Shown: one piece after another, positions 8,449 through 14,842 of the stretch
Layout: each line of letters begins with the position of its first letter
Position numbering within the stretch: the first letter of the stretch is position 1
DNA from: JAKLDO01 sp035354435
GTDB lineage: Bacteria; UBP6; UBA1177
NCBI GenBank assembly: GCA_035354435.1
Contig: DAOQAY010000048.1
Location: 1 to 18,397 of the forward strand
Reading direction: 5' to 3'
Length of the DNA: 18,397 nucleotides
Program-made: the position numbers and the translations under genes
Notes under the pieces: generated by a model
What the model was told of the DNA's origin: nothing
The model's input: only the letters and a program-made list of their open reading frames with translations
Database searches by the model: none

Positions 8449-9225
8449 CTAATTTTGATAATACATTATTTTTTTGCCGATTTGAGAGTATTCTCCAGTT
8501 TCATCCTTCATTGTAATTAATTCAGGAAAAGATGAAGACTCAGAAGATTTATAAACCAGATGCGCAGTAAAAGAAGATGGTGCAACAGAGCTGTTCTCCC
8601 TGAAAAAACAGATGTTCTTCAGTATCAGATTACAGTTCTTGGCACAACTTAGAGCATGCTGTATTCTTGAAATAGGATAAACAAAAATAAAGTGACCGTT
8701 CTTTTTTAAAATTTTTGTAGAAGAAACAAAAAAATCATTCAAATTTCCCAAAAATTCATGTCTACAAAGAGCTTTAGTGCTGTTTTCGTTGGTTTTCCCT
8801 GTTGTAATTCCAAAAAATGGAGGATTCGAGAATATTAAGTCAAACTGTTTTTTTGTATTATCAGCAAATATCCTGAAGTCTTCATGAATAGGAAGTAAGT
8901 CATTAGAAAGAGTATTGTTTGTTATGTTCTCTGAAAGTAAAGAAAACATTTCTTTCTGCACTTCGACACATGTAATTTGAGACTTGAAGCCTCTTTTTTT
9001 TAGAACAATTGAAATCACGCCGGTTCCTGCTCCGATTTCAAGAGAGGTTCTGATTTCATTTTCAATTAGTGTGTTATAAATAAACCATGATAATATCATG
9101 GAGTCAGAATTGAACCGATATCCTTTTTTAGGCTGAATAACAACCGTATCTTTGCTGAAAATAACATCACCGGAAGTTTCAGAAAAGGCGAAGCTGTTTT
9201 TAAAGGATTTTCCTGATGATGTCAT
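8449..9225 (-). CDS. TrmN6/YfiC-like tRNA (adenine-N6)-methyltransferase
   Basis: S-adenosylmethionine-dependent N6-adenine methyltransferase; the E. coli relative TrmN6 (YfiC) methylates A37 of tRNA1(Val). The 258 residues show the family entry motif QPKKGYRFNSD (31-41), the SAM-binding loop LEIGAGTGVIS (62-72), an acidic ribose contact at CVEVQ (86-90) and the catalytic NPPF (134-137). The NPPF and QPKKGYRF pair separates it from generic methyltransferases, but the exact tRNA target is inferred, and relatives include HemK-like protein methyltransferases. It starts inside the end of tsaC (26-base overlap), with only a weak A-rich leader, so coupled translation is likely. Placement after tsaC, another enzyme acting on position 37 of tRNAs, supports a tRNA role. 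Confidence 0.8.
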   Translation of the reverse strand: MTSSGKSFKNSFAFSETSGDVIFSKDTVVIQPKKGYRFNSDSMILSWFIYNTLIENEIRTSLEIGAGTGVISIVLKKRGFKSQITCVEVQKEMFSLLSENITNNTLSNDLLPIHEDFRIFADNTKKQFDLIFSNPPFFGITTGKTNENSTKALCRHEFLGNLNDFFVSSTKILKKNGHFIFVYPISRIQHALSCAKNCNLILKNICFFRENSSVAPSSFTAHLVYKSSESSSFPELITMKDETGEYSQIGKKIMYYQN

Positions 9226-9829
9226 CTTTTTTTATCGCCCCTTCCCGGAGTATTTCAAAATTGTGTTGATCGACTTTAACGATAGTTGATGGAATGTTAA
9301 ACGACTTCATTTTTTGTTCAGAAGAAATTGAATCGTCGCAGATAAGTACGCCGTCAATACTATCATTAAAATAAGTAAAAATATCCATATAGTTGATTGC
9401 TGGCTTCATTCCGGCGGGATTGGCGCTAGTGCTTATTATCGGGTGTCCGACAAGATCAATAAATGTGTTTACAAAAAGAAAAGGTGAACAACGGATTCCC
9501 ACAAATCCTGTTCCGCCTGTTACAAAATCGGGAAGATCGGTTTTACATTCATGAACAATTGTTAAAGGTCCTGGCCAGAAAAATTTTGCAAGTCTTTGCG
9601 CAACAGGAAGAAAAGAATCAACTAACTCATAAAGCATTTCCGGTTTATTGTTTGAAATAAGAACCGACAAAGGTTTGTTTTCTGGTGAACCTTTTATTTC
9701 TTTTATTCTCATAACAGGATCTCTTTCAAAAATAATCGAACCTAATCCATAAACTGTTTCTGTAGGATACGCAACAACAGATCCGTTCCGGATTTTCCAC
9801 GCAGCTTCTTCTATTGATAAAATTTCCAT
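9200..9829 (-). CDS. tsaC: Threonylcarbamoyl-AMP synthase (YrdC/Sua5 family, short form)
   Basis: Makes threonylcarbamoyl-AMP from threonine, bicarbonate and ATP, the first step of the t6A37 modification of ANN-decoding tRNAs. The protein is 209 aa, a single YrdC domain without the Sua5 extension. VVAYPTETVYGLG at 18-30, WPGPLT at 85-90, VGIRC at 110-114 and STSANPAG at 133-140 are family hallmarks. Oddly, the KxR element of the KxR/SxN tetrad (K50-Q-R52-P in E. coli) reads K46-G-S48-P, so the arginine is replaced by serine, while SAN (135-137) is intact. AGGAG lies 9 bases before the ATG. It sits 3 bases after purE in the same operon. Family membership is firm; the effect of the missing arginine is unknown. 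Confidence 0.9.
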   Translation of the reverse strand: MEILSIEEAAWKIRNGSVVAYPTETVYGLGSIIFERDPVMRIKEIKGSPENKPLSVLISNNKPEMLYELVDSFLPVAQRLAKFFWPGPLTIVHECKTDLPDFVTGGTGFVGIRCSPFLFVNTFIDLVGHPIISTSANPAGMKPAINYMDIFTYFNDSIDGVLICDDSISSEQKMKSFNIPSTIVKVDQHNFEILREGAIKKDDIIRKIL

Positions 9830-9832
9830 ATT

Positions 9833-10321
9833 TTAGAGCTCCTTAACTAAAGATTGAAGCTTGAGATCTTTTGAATTAACTTCTTCAATCATTTCTTTTT
9901 TAAATTTAACTAGTCTGTTTTTTAAATCGTTGTCTGAAAGGGAAAGAATCTGTAATGCAAAAAGAGCAGCGTTTTTTGCTCCGTCTATTGCCATGCTTGC
10001 AACAGGAATGCCTGAGGGCATCTGAACTGTAGAAAATAAAGCATCTGCGCCCCCCAGCGATGTTGCGTTGATGGGTACTGCTATAACAGGAAGAATTGTG
10101 TGTGAAGCTACAACTCCAGCAAGATGCGCGGCGGCACCAGCCCCCACAATAAAACAGCTTCCTTTAAAATTTTTTACGAGATTCAATGTTTTTTCCGGAG
10201 TTCTATGAGCAGAACTGACAGAAACCTCAAAATCAACATTAAACTCTTTTAATTGAATTGCGGCTTTTTTCATTATCTGCCAATCTGAATCGCTTCCCAT
10301 AAGAATCATAACTTGTGACAT
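9833..10321 (-). CDS. purE: 5-(carboxyamino)imidazole ribonucleotide mutase
   Basis: Class I PurE, converting N5-CAIR to CAIR in purine synthesis; cytoplasmic. From ATG 10321 it has 162 aa, standard for the family. GSDSDW at 9-14, SAHRTP at 37-42, the glycine/alanine-rich AGAAAHLAGVVA segment and PSGIPVA form the nucleotide and CAIR pocket. An in-frame GTG at 10333 would add four residues and overlap the upstream stop by one base; I prefer the ATG because MSQVMILMGSDSDW matches the usual PurE start, although neither start has a strong ribosome site. The usual partner purK is not adjacent. purB, which acts later in the pathway, lies about 5.6 kb away in this window. Confidence 0.95.
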   Translation of the reverse strand: MSQVMILMGSDSDWQIMKKAAIQLKEFNVDFEVSVSSAHRTPEKTLNLVKNFKGSCFIVGAGAAAHLAGVVASHTILPVIAVPINATSLGGADALFSTVQMPSGIPVASMAIDGAKNAALFALQILSLSDNDLKNRLVKFKKEMIEEVNSKDLKLQSLVKEL

Positions 10322-10332
10322 CAATTTACCCA

Positions 10333-10803
10333 CTATTTGTTTTTTACCTTATCCTTGAATAATGAAGATGTTTTGTTGTATTCATCAGTCAATTTATCAA
10401 TATTTTCAGATGATTTGTCAATGCAGCCTCTTACTTTATTAAGGTTGTCATAGCTTTGAAGTGATGTGTAATCCTTAACATTTTTAGAACATTGCACTAG
10501 AGAATCAATGCCTTCAAGAAGATGTTTAGAAAGATTGTCCGGGGTTCCATTATTGTTTGTAATTATATTTTTGCAGTTTAAAATTGTAGAATCGACATTG
10601 CTTAAAAGAGAGAAAATATATTCTTTATCTACTGCTTTTGCTATCGCAAGGCTGGTTGATAATGAAATCAATCTGTAGGCTAAAGAGATTTGACCAATTG
10701 CAACACCCTGGTATTTTAAAGTCAAATACTCTTTGTCGTAATCATTTGCGTTAATAGAAAAAAAAAGAAAAATTGTAATAATGACTAAAAATAACTTTTT
10801 CAT
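10333..10803 (-). CDS. Small secreted or periplasmic helical protein, unknown function
   Basis: I do not recognise this family. From ATG 10803 it is 156 aa. The frame extends upstream to 10845, but this ATG has a strong AGGAGG 4 bases before it and begins a textbook signal peptide: MKK, a hydrophobic core to about residue 16, and a likely signal peptidase I site after INA (residue 19). The mature part is polar, looks mostly helical, and carries three cysteines (about 77, 105, 127) and many Lys, Asn and Ser. There are no transmembrane segments after the signal peptide. A good promoter candidate precedes it, with its -35 box over the rsmG stop codon, so it appears to head a purE-tsaC-trmN-like transcript. 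It occupies the place where parA/parB often follow rsmG. Confidence 0.75.
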   Translation of the reverse strand: MKKLFLVIITIFLFFSINANDYDKEYLTLKYQGVAIGQISLAYRLISLSTSLAIAKAVDKEYIFSLLSNVDSTILNCKNIITNNNGTPDNLSKHLLEGIDSLVQCSKNVKDYTSLQSYDNLNKVRGCIDKSSENIDKLTDEYNKTSSLFKDKVKNK

Positions 10804-10827
10804 ATTTCCTCCTAAAAGTACTGTTTG

Positions 10828-10855
10828 AATATAACGAAATAACAAAAAAAGTCAA
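10828..10855 (-). promoter_or_regulatory. Sigma70-type promoter candidate for the secreted protein-purE-tsaC unit
   Basis: On the minus strand TTGACT (10850-10855) and TATATT (10828-10833) are separated by 16 bases, each one mismatch from the consensus. The predicted start near 10821 leaves a leader of about 18 bases ending in AGGAGG. The -35 box overlaps the rsmG stop codon. Confidence 0.6.
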
Positions 10856-11490
10856 AATTGATAAAACGAAATCACTCTGGTAAAGTCCTTAATATGGTAC
10901 TCTTTGGAATAAGAAAGGTTTGGTGATTTGTAAGGTTCTTGATTAGAAGAATAATAAACAATTAACCAGCCGCCTTTGTTTATAATATTTTTACAGTGAC
11001 TAAATATTTCGTCATTGATTTTAACAGCCCTTGAAAGAATCGCATCATATTTTTCTGAGTGCGAAAAGAATGAATTTTGAACAGGAAAAGCATTAGAAAT
11101 ATTAAGCGTGGCGGTTACATAATGAAGAAAAGATATTTTTTTATGATTTTTATCAAGAAGGTTGAATTTAATTAAGGGGAAAAGTATAGAAAGAGGTATT
11201 CCCGGGAACCCCGCTCCTGTGCCTAAATCAAGAACTTTGCTAAAAGAAGAGAAAATCTTTTTTTCAGAAACAGGCAAAAGAGAATCAAGAAAATGATAAT
11301 CAAGCGCCTGTTCAAGTTCAGTGATTGTTGTAAGATTATGGGTTTTGTTCCAACGCAATATTTCCTGCCAGTATTTTAAGAGTTTTTCTGATTCGCTTAA
11401 GCCAAAAGAAATGCTGTTCTTTAAAAGATAATTATTTAAACTGTTATAAAAAGTTTCACGTGAAACAGCTGAATTTGCCATGTTAATCAT
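10852..11490 (-). CDS. rsmG: 16S rRNA (guanine-N7)-methyltransferase RsmG (GidB)
   Basis: Methylates N7 of G527 in 16S rRNA; loss gives low-level streptomycin resistance in several bacteria. The 212 residues have WNKTHNLT (47-54), the HFLDSLL segment (66-72), the SAM loop VLDLGTGAGFPGIPL (86-100) and SRAV in the second half, all typical. The chosen ATG overlaps the mnmG stop by 8 bases and has AAAGGG upstream; a second ATG three codons later has no ribosome site. Codons 9-13 (Val-Ser-Arg-Glu-Thr) are encoded by a near-perfect parS palindrome, so part of the N-terminus is dictated by a DNA-segregation site. It completes the common mnmE-mnmG-rsmG order, but parA and parB do not follow. Confidence 0.95.
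   Translation of the reverse strand: MINMANSAVSRETFYNSLNNYLLKNSISFGLSESEKLLKYWQEILRWNKTHNLTTITELEQALDYHFLDSLLPVSEKKIFSSFSKVLDLGTGAGFPGIPLSILFPLIKFNLLDKNHKKISFLHYVTATLNISNAFPVQNSFFSHSEKYDAILSRAVKINDEIFSHCKNIINKGGWLIVYYSSNQEPYKSPNLSYSKEYHIKDFTRVISFYQF
11452..11467. promoter_or_regulatory. parS-like centromere site (ParB binding)
   Basis: The + strand reads AGTTTCACGTGAAACA. This matches the conserved bacterial parS TGTTNCACGTGAAACA at 15 of 16 positions and includes a perfect 14-base palindrome (11453-11466). It lies inside rsmG codons 8-13. Chromosomal parS sites cluster near origins, often in the mnmG-rsmG-parAB neighbourhood, which fits the position about 3.1 kb from dnaA. parAB are not in the window, so ParB binding is inferred. 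Confidence 0.85.
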
Positions 11491-13351
11491 TTTTCCCTTT
11501 GTTTAAATGCATTATAAGAACCGAAACTGCCGCTGGCGTCATTCCGGGAATAGACAAAGCCTCTGAAACAGATGAAGGCCTTTTTTTTATTAATTTTTGT
11601 TTAATCTCGTTAGAAAGACCAGAAAGAGATTCATATTGAAAATCAAACGGAACTGAAATATCTGATAGAGTTTTAATTTTGTTTATTTCTTCTAATTCTC
11701 TATCAATAAACCCAGAATACTTAATATTTATTTCAGCTCTGGACCATATTTCATCAGAAACAGAAGAAGTGAATCCACAAATTAAATAAAGGTCTTTTCT
11801 TCCAACACCAGGTCTTCTCAAAATAGTAGAAAGAGGGCATGGTTTGCTCACTGGTGATTGATTGATGGCAACAAGATTCGCATTAGTCAAAGTATCGGGA
11901 TAAATAATATAGGTGTTTATTTTGTCAATAAGGTTATTTATAATATCAATTTTGTTTTTTTGTGAAAAACAGGTTGCTTTATCAATGAGGTTAAAAGAAA
12001 ACGCCTTGTCCAAAAGTCTTTCAGGAACATTATTGTCTCTTACAGAAAGGCGAAATTCAGCCCTAGATGTAAACATACGATAAGGCTCATCAATTCCCTG
12101 TGATGTAATATCAGAAATGAGAACACCAATATAAGATTCAGTACGGTTAAGAATAAAAAGGTTTTCTTTATTCAAGGATTTAATCGCCGCATTAATTCCT
12201 GCGACAAGACCTTGAGCCGCTGCTTCTTCATAACCGCTTGTTCCATTAATTTGCCCAGCAAGAAACAGTCCTGGCAAAAAATGACTTTCAAGAGTTAATG
12301 AAAGATCTTTCGGATCGAAAGCATCATATTCAATTGCATATGCAGTCCGTGTAGTAACAGCATTTTCAAAACCGGTAATCGAATGAAGTATTTTCATTTG
12401 AACATCATATGGTAAAGATGTTGAAATGCCATTAGGATAATACTCAATTTTCGACCAACCTTCAGGCTCAACAAAAATCTGATGGCTTTCTCTTTCAGGA
12501 AATTTTACAAATTTATCTTCAATAGAGGGACAGTACCGAGGTCCAGTTCCTTCTATCGATTTATGATAGCCATATAAAGGAGATAAAGTAAGATTGTCCA
12601 TTACGGCTTCTTTTGTTTTTTCAGTCGTCCTTGTTAAAAAACAAGGAATTTGATTAATCAGTCGATCTTTTGTGCGAATGGAAAAAGGTGTGTAATCGTT
12701 TTCACCAAATTGGATTTCCATTTTGGAAAAGTCAATTGAACTACCTAAAATGCGGACAGGCGTTCCTGTTTTTAAACGAATCTTCTGATGCCCTGCATTT
12801 GCTAGCGATTCGCTTAAACCAATAGAAGAGGGTTCGCCAAGTCGTCCGCTTGAAAAAGATCTTTGACCGATATGAACCATGCCGTTTAGAAATGTTCCTG
12901 AGGTTATAACAACAGCTTTTGCAGTAAATACTGTTCCGCTTTTTGTAGTTAATTCAAAAAAACCTGAAATCTTTTTTAAAGAGATTACTTCGTCCTGAGT
13001 AATTGAAAGAAGAGGAATTTTGTGTAAAAAAGATTGAGTATAGTTTTTATATAAAAGTTTGTCACATTGGGCTCTAAGAGCTTGAACTGCAGGTCCCTTT
13101 CTTCTATTTAAAACGCGATATTGAATTGATGAGAAATCTGCAGCCATTCCCATTATACCACCAAGAAGATCAATTTCTCGAACGAGTTGACCCTTGGCCT
13201 GTCCTCCAATAGAAGGATTGCAGGACATTTCGCCAATCTTATCAATAGACATTGTTATAAGCAGAGTTTTTGCGCCTGTGTTTGTTGCGCCTACAGCAGC
13301 TTCAATTCCTGCGTGCCCTCCCCCTATTATTATAACATCAAAAAAAACCAA
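11483..13351 (-). CDS. mnmG: tRNA uridine-5-carboxymethylaminomethyl modification enzyme MnmG (GidA)
   Basis: FAD-binding subunit of the MnmE-MnmG complex that installs the cmnm5 group on wobble U34 of tRNAs. From the TTG at 13351 it has 622 aa, the usual length. FDVIIIGGGHAG at 4-15 binds FAD; SCNPSIGGQAKG near 43-54, RLKTGTP near 192-198, RYCPSIEDK around 272-280 (with the catalytic-region Cys274) and AGQINGTSGYEEAAAQGL are hallmark blocks. An open frame extends nine codons upstream to another TTG at 13378, but AGGAGGAG ends 3 bases before the TTG at 13351 and the protein then begins at the canonical FAD motif, so this rarer start codon is preferred. A structured 148-base leader separates it from mnmE. 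Confidence 0.96.
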   Translation of the reverse strand: MVFFDVIIIGGGHAGIEAAVGATNTGAKTLLITMSIDKIGEMSCNPSIGGQAKGQLVREIDLLGGIMGMAADFSSIQYRVLNRRKGPAVQALRAQCDKLLYKNYTQSFLHKIPLLSITQDEVISLKKISGFFELTTKSGTVFTAKAVVITSGTFLNGMVHIGQRSFSSGRLGEPSSIGLSESLANAGHQKIRLKTGTPVRILGSSIDFSKMEIQFGENDYTPFSIRTKDRLINQIPCFLTRTTEKTKEAVMDNLTLSPLYGYHKSIEGTGPRYCPSIEDKFVKFPERESHQIFVEPEGWSKIEYYPNGISTSLPYDVQMKILHSITGFENAVTTRTAYAIEYDAFDPKDLSLTLESHFLPGLFLAGQINGTSGYEEAAAQGLVAGINAAIKSLNKENLFILNRTESYIGVLISDITSQGIDEPYRMFTSRAEFRLSVRDNNVPERLLDKAFSFNLIDKATCFSQKNKIDIINNLIDKINTYIIYPDTLTNANLVAINQSPVSKPCPLSTILRRPGVGRKDLYLICGFTSSVSDEIWSRAEINIKYSGFIDRELEEINKIKTLSDISVPFDFQYESLSGLSNEIKQKLIKKRPSSVSEALSIPGMTPAAVSVLIMHLNKGKND

Positions 13352-13387
13352 AATCTCCTCCTGAAAACCAGCGTTCAAATTTTAATT

Positions 13388-13410
13388 GAGCGCACGAAAA
13401 TCGAGCACTC
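13388..13410 (-). other. RNA hairpin in the mnmG leader
   Basis: In the minus-strand transcript GAGUGC pairs with GCGCUC (one G-U pair). Inside this, across a U-U mismatch, CGA pairs with UCG around a UUU loop, giving a 23-nt hairpin. A second small stem, AGGG with CCCU around a 5-nt loop, lies next to it at 13414-13426. No U-run follows either, so they do not look like intrinsic terminators. They may be a processing site or leader structure. Confidence 0.45.
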
Positions 13411-13425
13411 CTAAGGGTTGACCCC

Positions 13426-13453
13426 TGTATATCATAAATTTAATTTAAAGCAA
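13426..13453 (-). promoter_or_regulatory. Weak extended -10 promoter candidate for mnmG
   Basis: On the minus strand TGATATACA gives an extended -10 (TATACA at 13426-13431), with a poor TTGCTT -35 (13448-13453) at 16-base spacing. It may provide independent mnmG-rsmG transcription, but the match is modest in AT-rich DNA. Confidence 0.3.
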
Positions 13454-13499
13454 AATCTGTTCGTTTAAAAAGAAAGTTGAAAAATGGCAAAAAACTGAG

Positions 13500-14837
13500 T
13501 TATTTACCTAAACAGAACGAATTAAAGATTTTATCATAAACATCAAAAGTGGATATTTCTCCCGATATGTTCCTGACATTATAAAAAATATCTTTAATGC
13601 AGAAATGAATAAGTTCAATTTGTTCGCTTTCAAGATTAATGGTTAAATTCTCTAGTGAAGAGATAATTTTTAAAGCAGTTTGAATTTGCCATTCATTAAA
13701 GAAAAACAGTTCACCCGAATCAGGTTTTACAGATTCAAGATAAGAATCAATGAAGTTAAGAATCTGATTAATACCGTCCTGAGTTAAACAGCTTGCTTTA
13801 ACAGAATCCTTGAAATAATTTTTCGAAGAAATGTCTGTTTTGTTTTCAATTATAAGTCGTGGCATTTTAGATGTTTTTTCTATCAGGTATTTATCGTTGA
13901 TATCCAAAGGATGCGAAGAGTCTATAACTAACAGAATCAGATTTGAATTTTCAATTAATTGTTTTGATTTAATGATGCCCTGTTTTTCTATTTCATAATC
14001 GGAGTCGTGAATTCCGGCGGAGTCAATAATTGTTACTGGAAACCCTTTTATATAGAGGGTTTCGCATAAATAATCACGGGTGGTGCCCGGAATGTCAGAA
14101 GTAATGGCTCGTTGTTTGTTTAATAAAAGATTAAAAAGTGACGATTTTCCCACATTCGGTTTTCCTACAACAAGAATAGAAAAATCAGTCAGTTTTTGAA
14201 AAGATTGCGTGTTGCTGATAATTTTAGTAAGACACATGTTCAATTCGACAATAGAAGAGTTTATTTTTTCATATGGAAGAGCATAAGAAACCTGATCAGG
14301 AAAATCAATTAAAGCCGTTGCTGCTGTTAAATAAAATTCCCAATCCTTGATAAACTTTCTAAGAAGTGCAATGGAATCGTTTTCAAAAGATTCTTTTCTT
14401 GCAAGTTCAACAGCAAATGGATTGTTAGATGTTATAAGTGTATTAAGAGAAAAAGCTTCAGAAAGACTAATTTTGGAGTTTAAAAGAGCTCTGAAAGTAA
14501 ATTCCCCTTTTAAAGCTGGTATTGCGCCAAGTTTAAAAATGTGAACCAAAACATCAGATGCGTTCAAAGAAGAGCCATGTACATGAAACTCAACCACATC
14601 CTCTCCTGTATAACTATTGGGAGCTTTAAAAGACAAAACAATGCATCTATCAATAACAGTTACATTTTTAGAATGAAGTTTTGCAAGAACGGCCTTCATG
14701 TGTGAAAAGCTTTTTCGACCAGTAAGTTCGCAGGCAATTTTAAAGGAAAGACAACCGCTTATACGAATAATTCCGATAGTGCTTCCAGGAGATGTTGCAA
14801 GTGCTGCAATCGTGTTTTTTAAACGGGCATGATACAT
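13500..14837 (-). CDS. mnmE: tRNA modification GTPase MnmE (TrmE)
   Basis: GTPase partner of MnmG in wobble-U34 modification. The protein has 445 aa, matching the family. The N-terminal tetrahydrofolate-binding domain begins with NTIAALATSPG (8-18) and IGIIRISG (21-28). GEFTFRALLN at 111-120 is a slightly altered version of the conserved GEFTxRAFLN. The G domain carries GKPNVGKS (225-232), GTTRD (251-255), DSAG (272-275; usually DTAG) and NKTD (332-335). The C-terminal FCLGK (441-445) keeps the conserved cysteine (C442; usually CIGK). The ATG lies just after the lipoprotein stop, and I see no Shine-Dalgarno sequence in the short AU-rich spacer, so initiation may depend on coupling to the gene before it. 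Confidence 0.95.
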   Translation of the reverse strand: MYHARLKNTIAALATSPGSTIGIIRISGCLSFKIACELTGRKSFSHMKAVLAKLHSKNVTVIDRCIVLSFKAPNSYTGEDVVEFHVHGSSLNASDVLVHIFKLGAIPALKGEFTFRALLNSKISLSEAFSLNTLITSNNPFAVELARKESFENDSIALLRKFIKDWEFYLTAATALIDFPDQVSYALPYEKINSSIVELNMCLTKIISNTQSFQKLTDFSILVVGKPNVGKSSLFNLLLNKQRAITSDIPGTTRDYLCETLYIKGFPVTIIDSAGIHDSDYEIEKQGIIKSKQLIENSNLILLVIDSSHPLDINDKYLIEKTSKMPRLIIENKTDISSKNYFKDSVKASCLTQDGINQILNFIDSYLESVKPDSGELFFFNEWQIQTALKIISSLENLTINLESEQIELIHFCIKDIFYNVRNISGEISTFDVYDKIFNSFCLGK

Positions 14838-14842
14838 ATATA

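Noticed and set aside
13419..13452. TTGACC followed by AT-rich sequence on the + strand, a possible antisense promoter into mnmE
   Set aside because: The -10 match (TAATTT at about 17 bases) is poor and no + strand gene follows.
13457..13520. Apparent inverted similarity between TCTGTTCGTTTA near 13457 and AAACAGAACGAA near 13510
   Set aside because: On alignment the blocks are in swapped order, so no continuous stem forms; treated as coincidence rather than a mnmE terminator.
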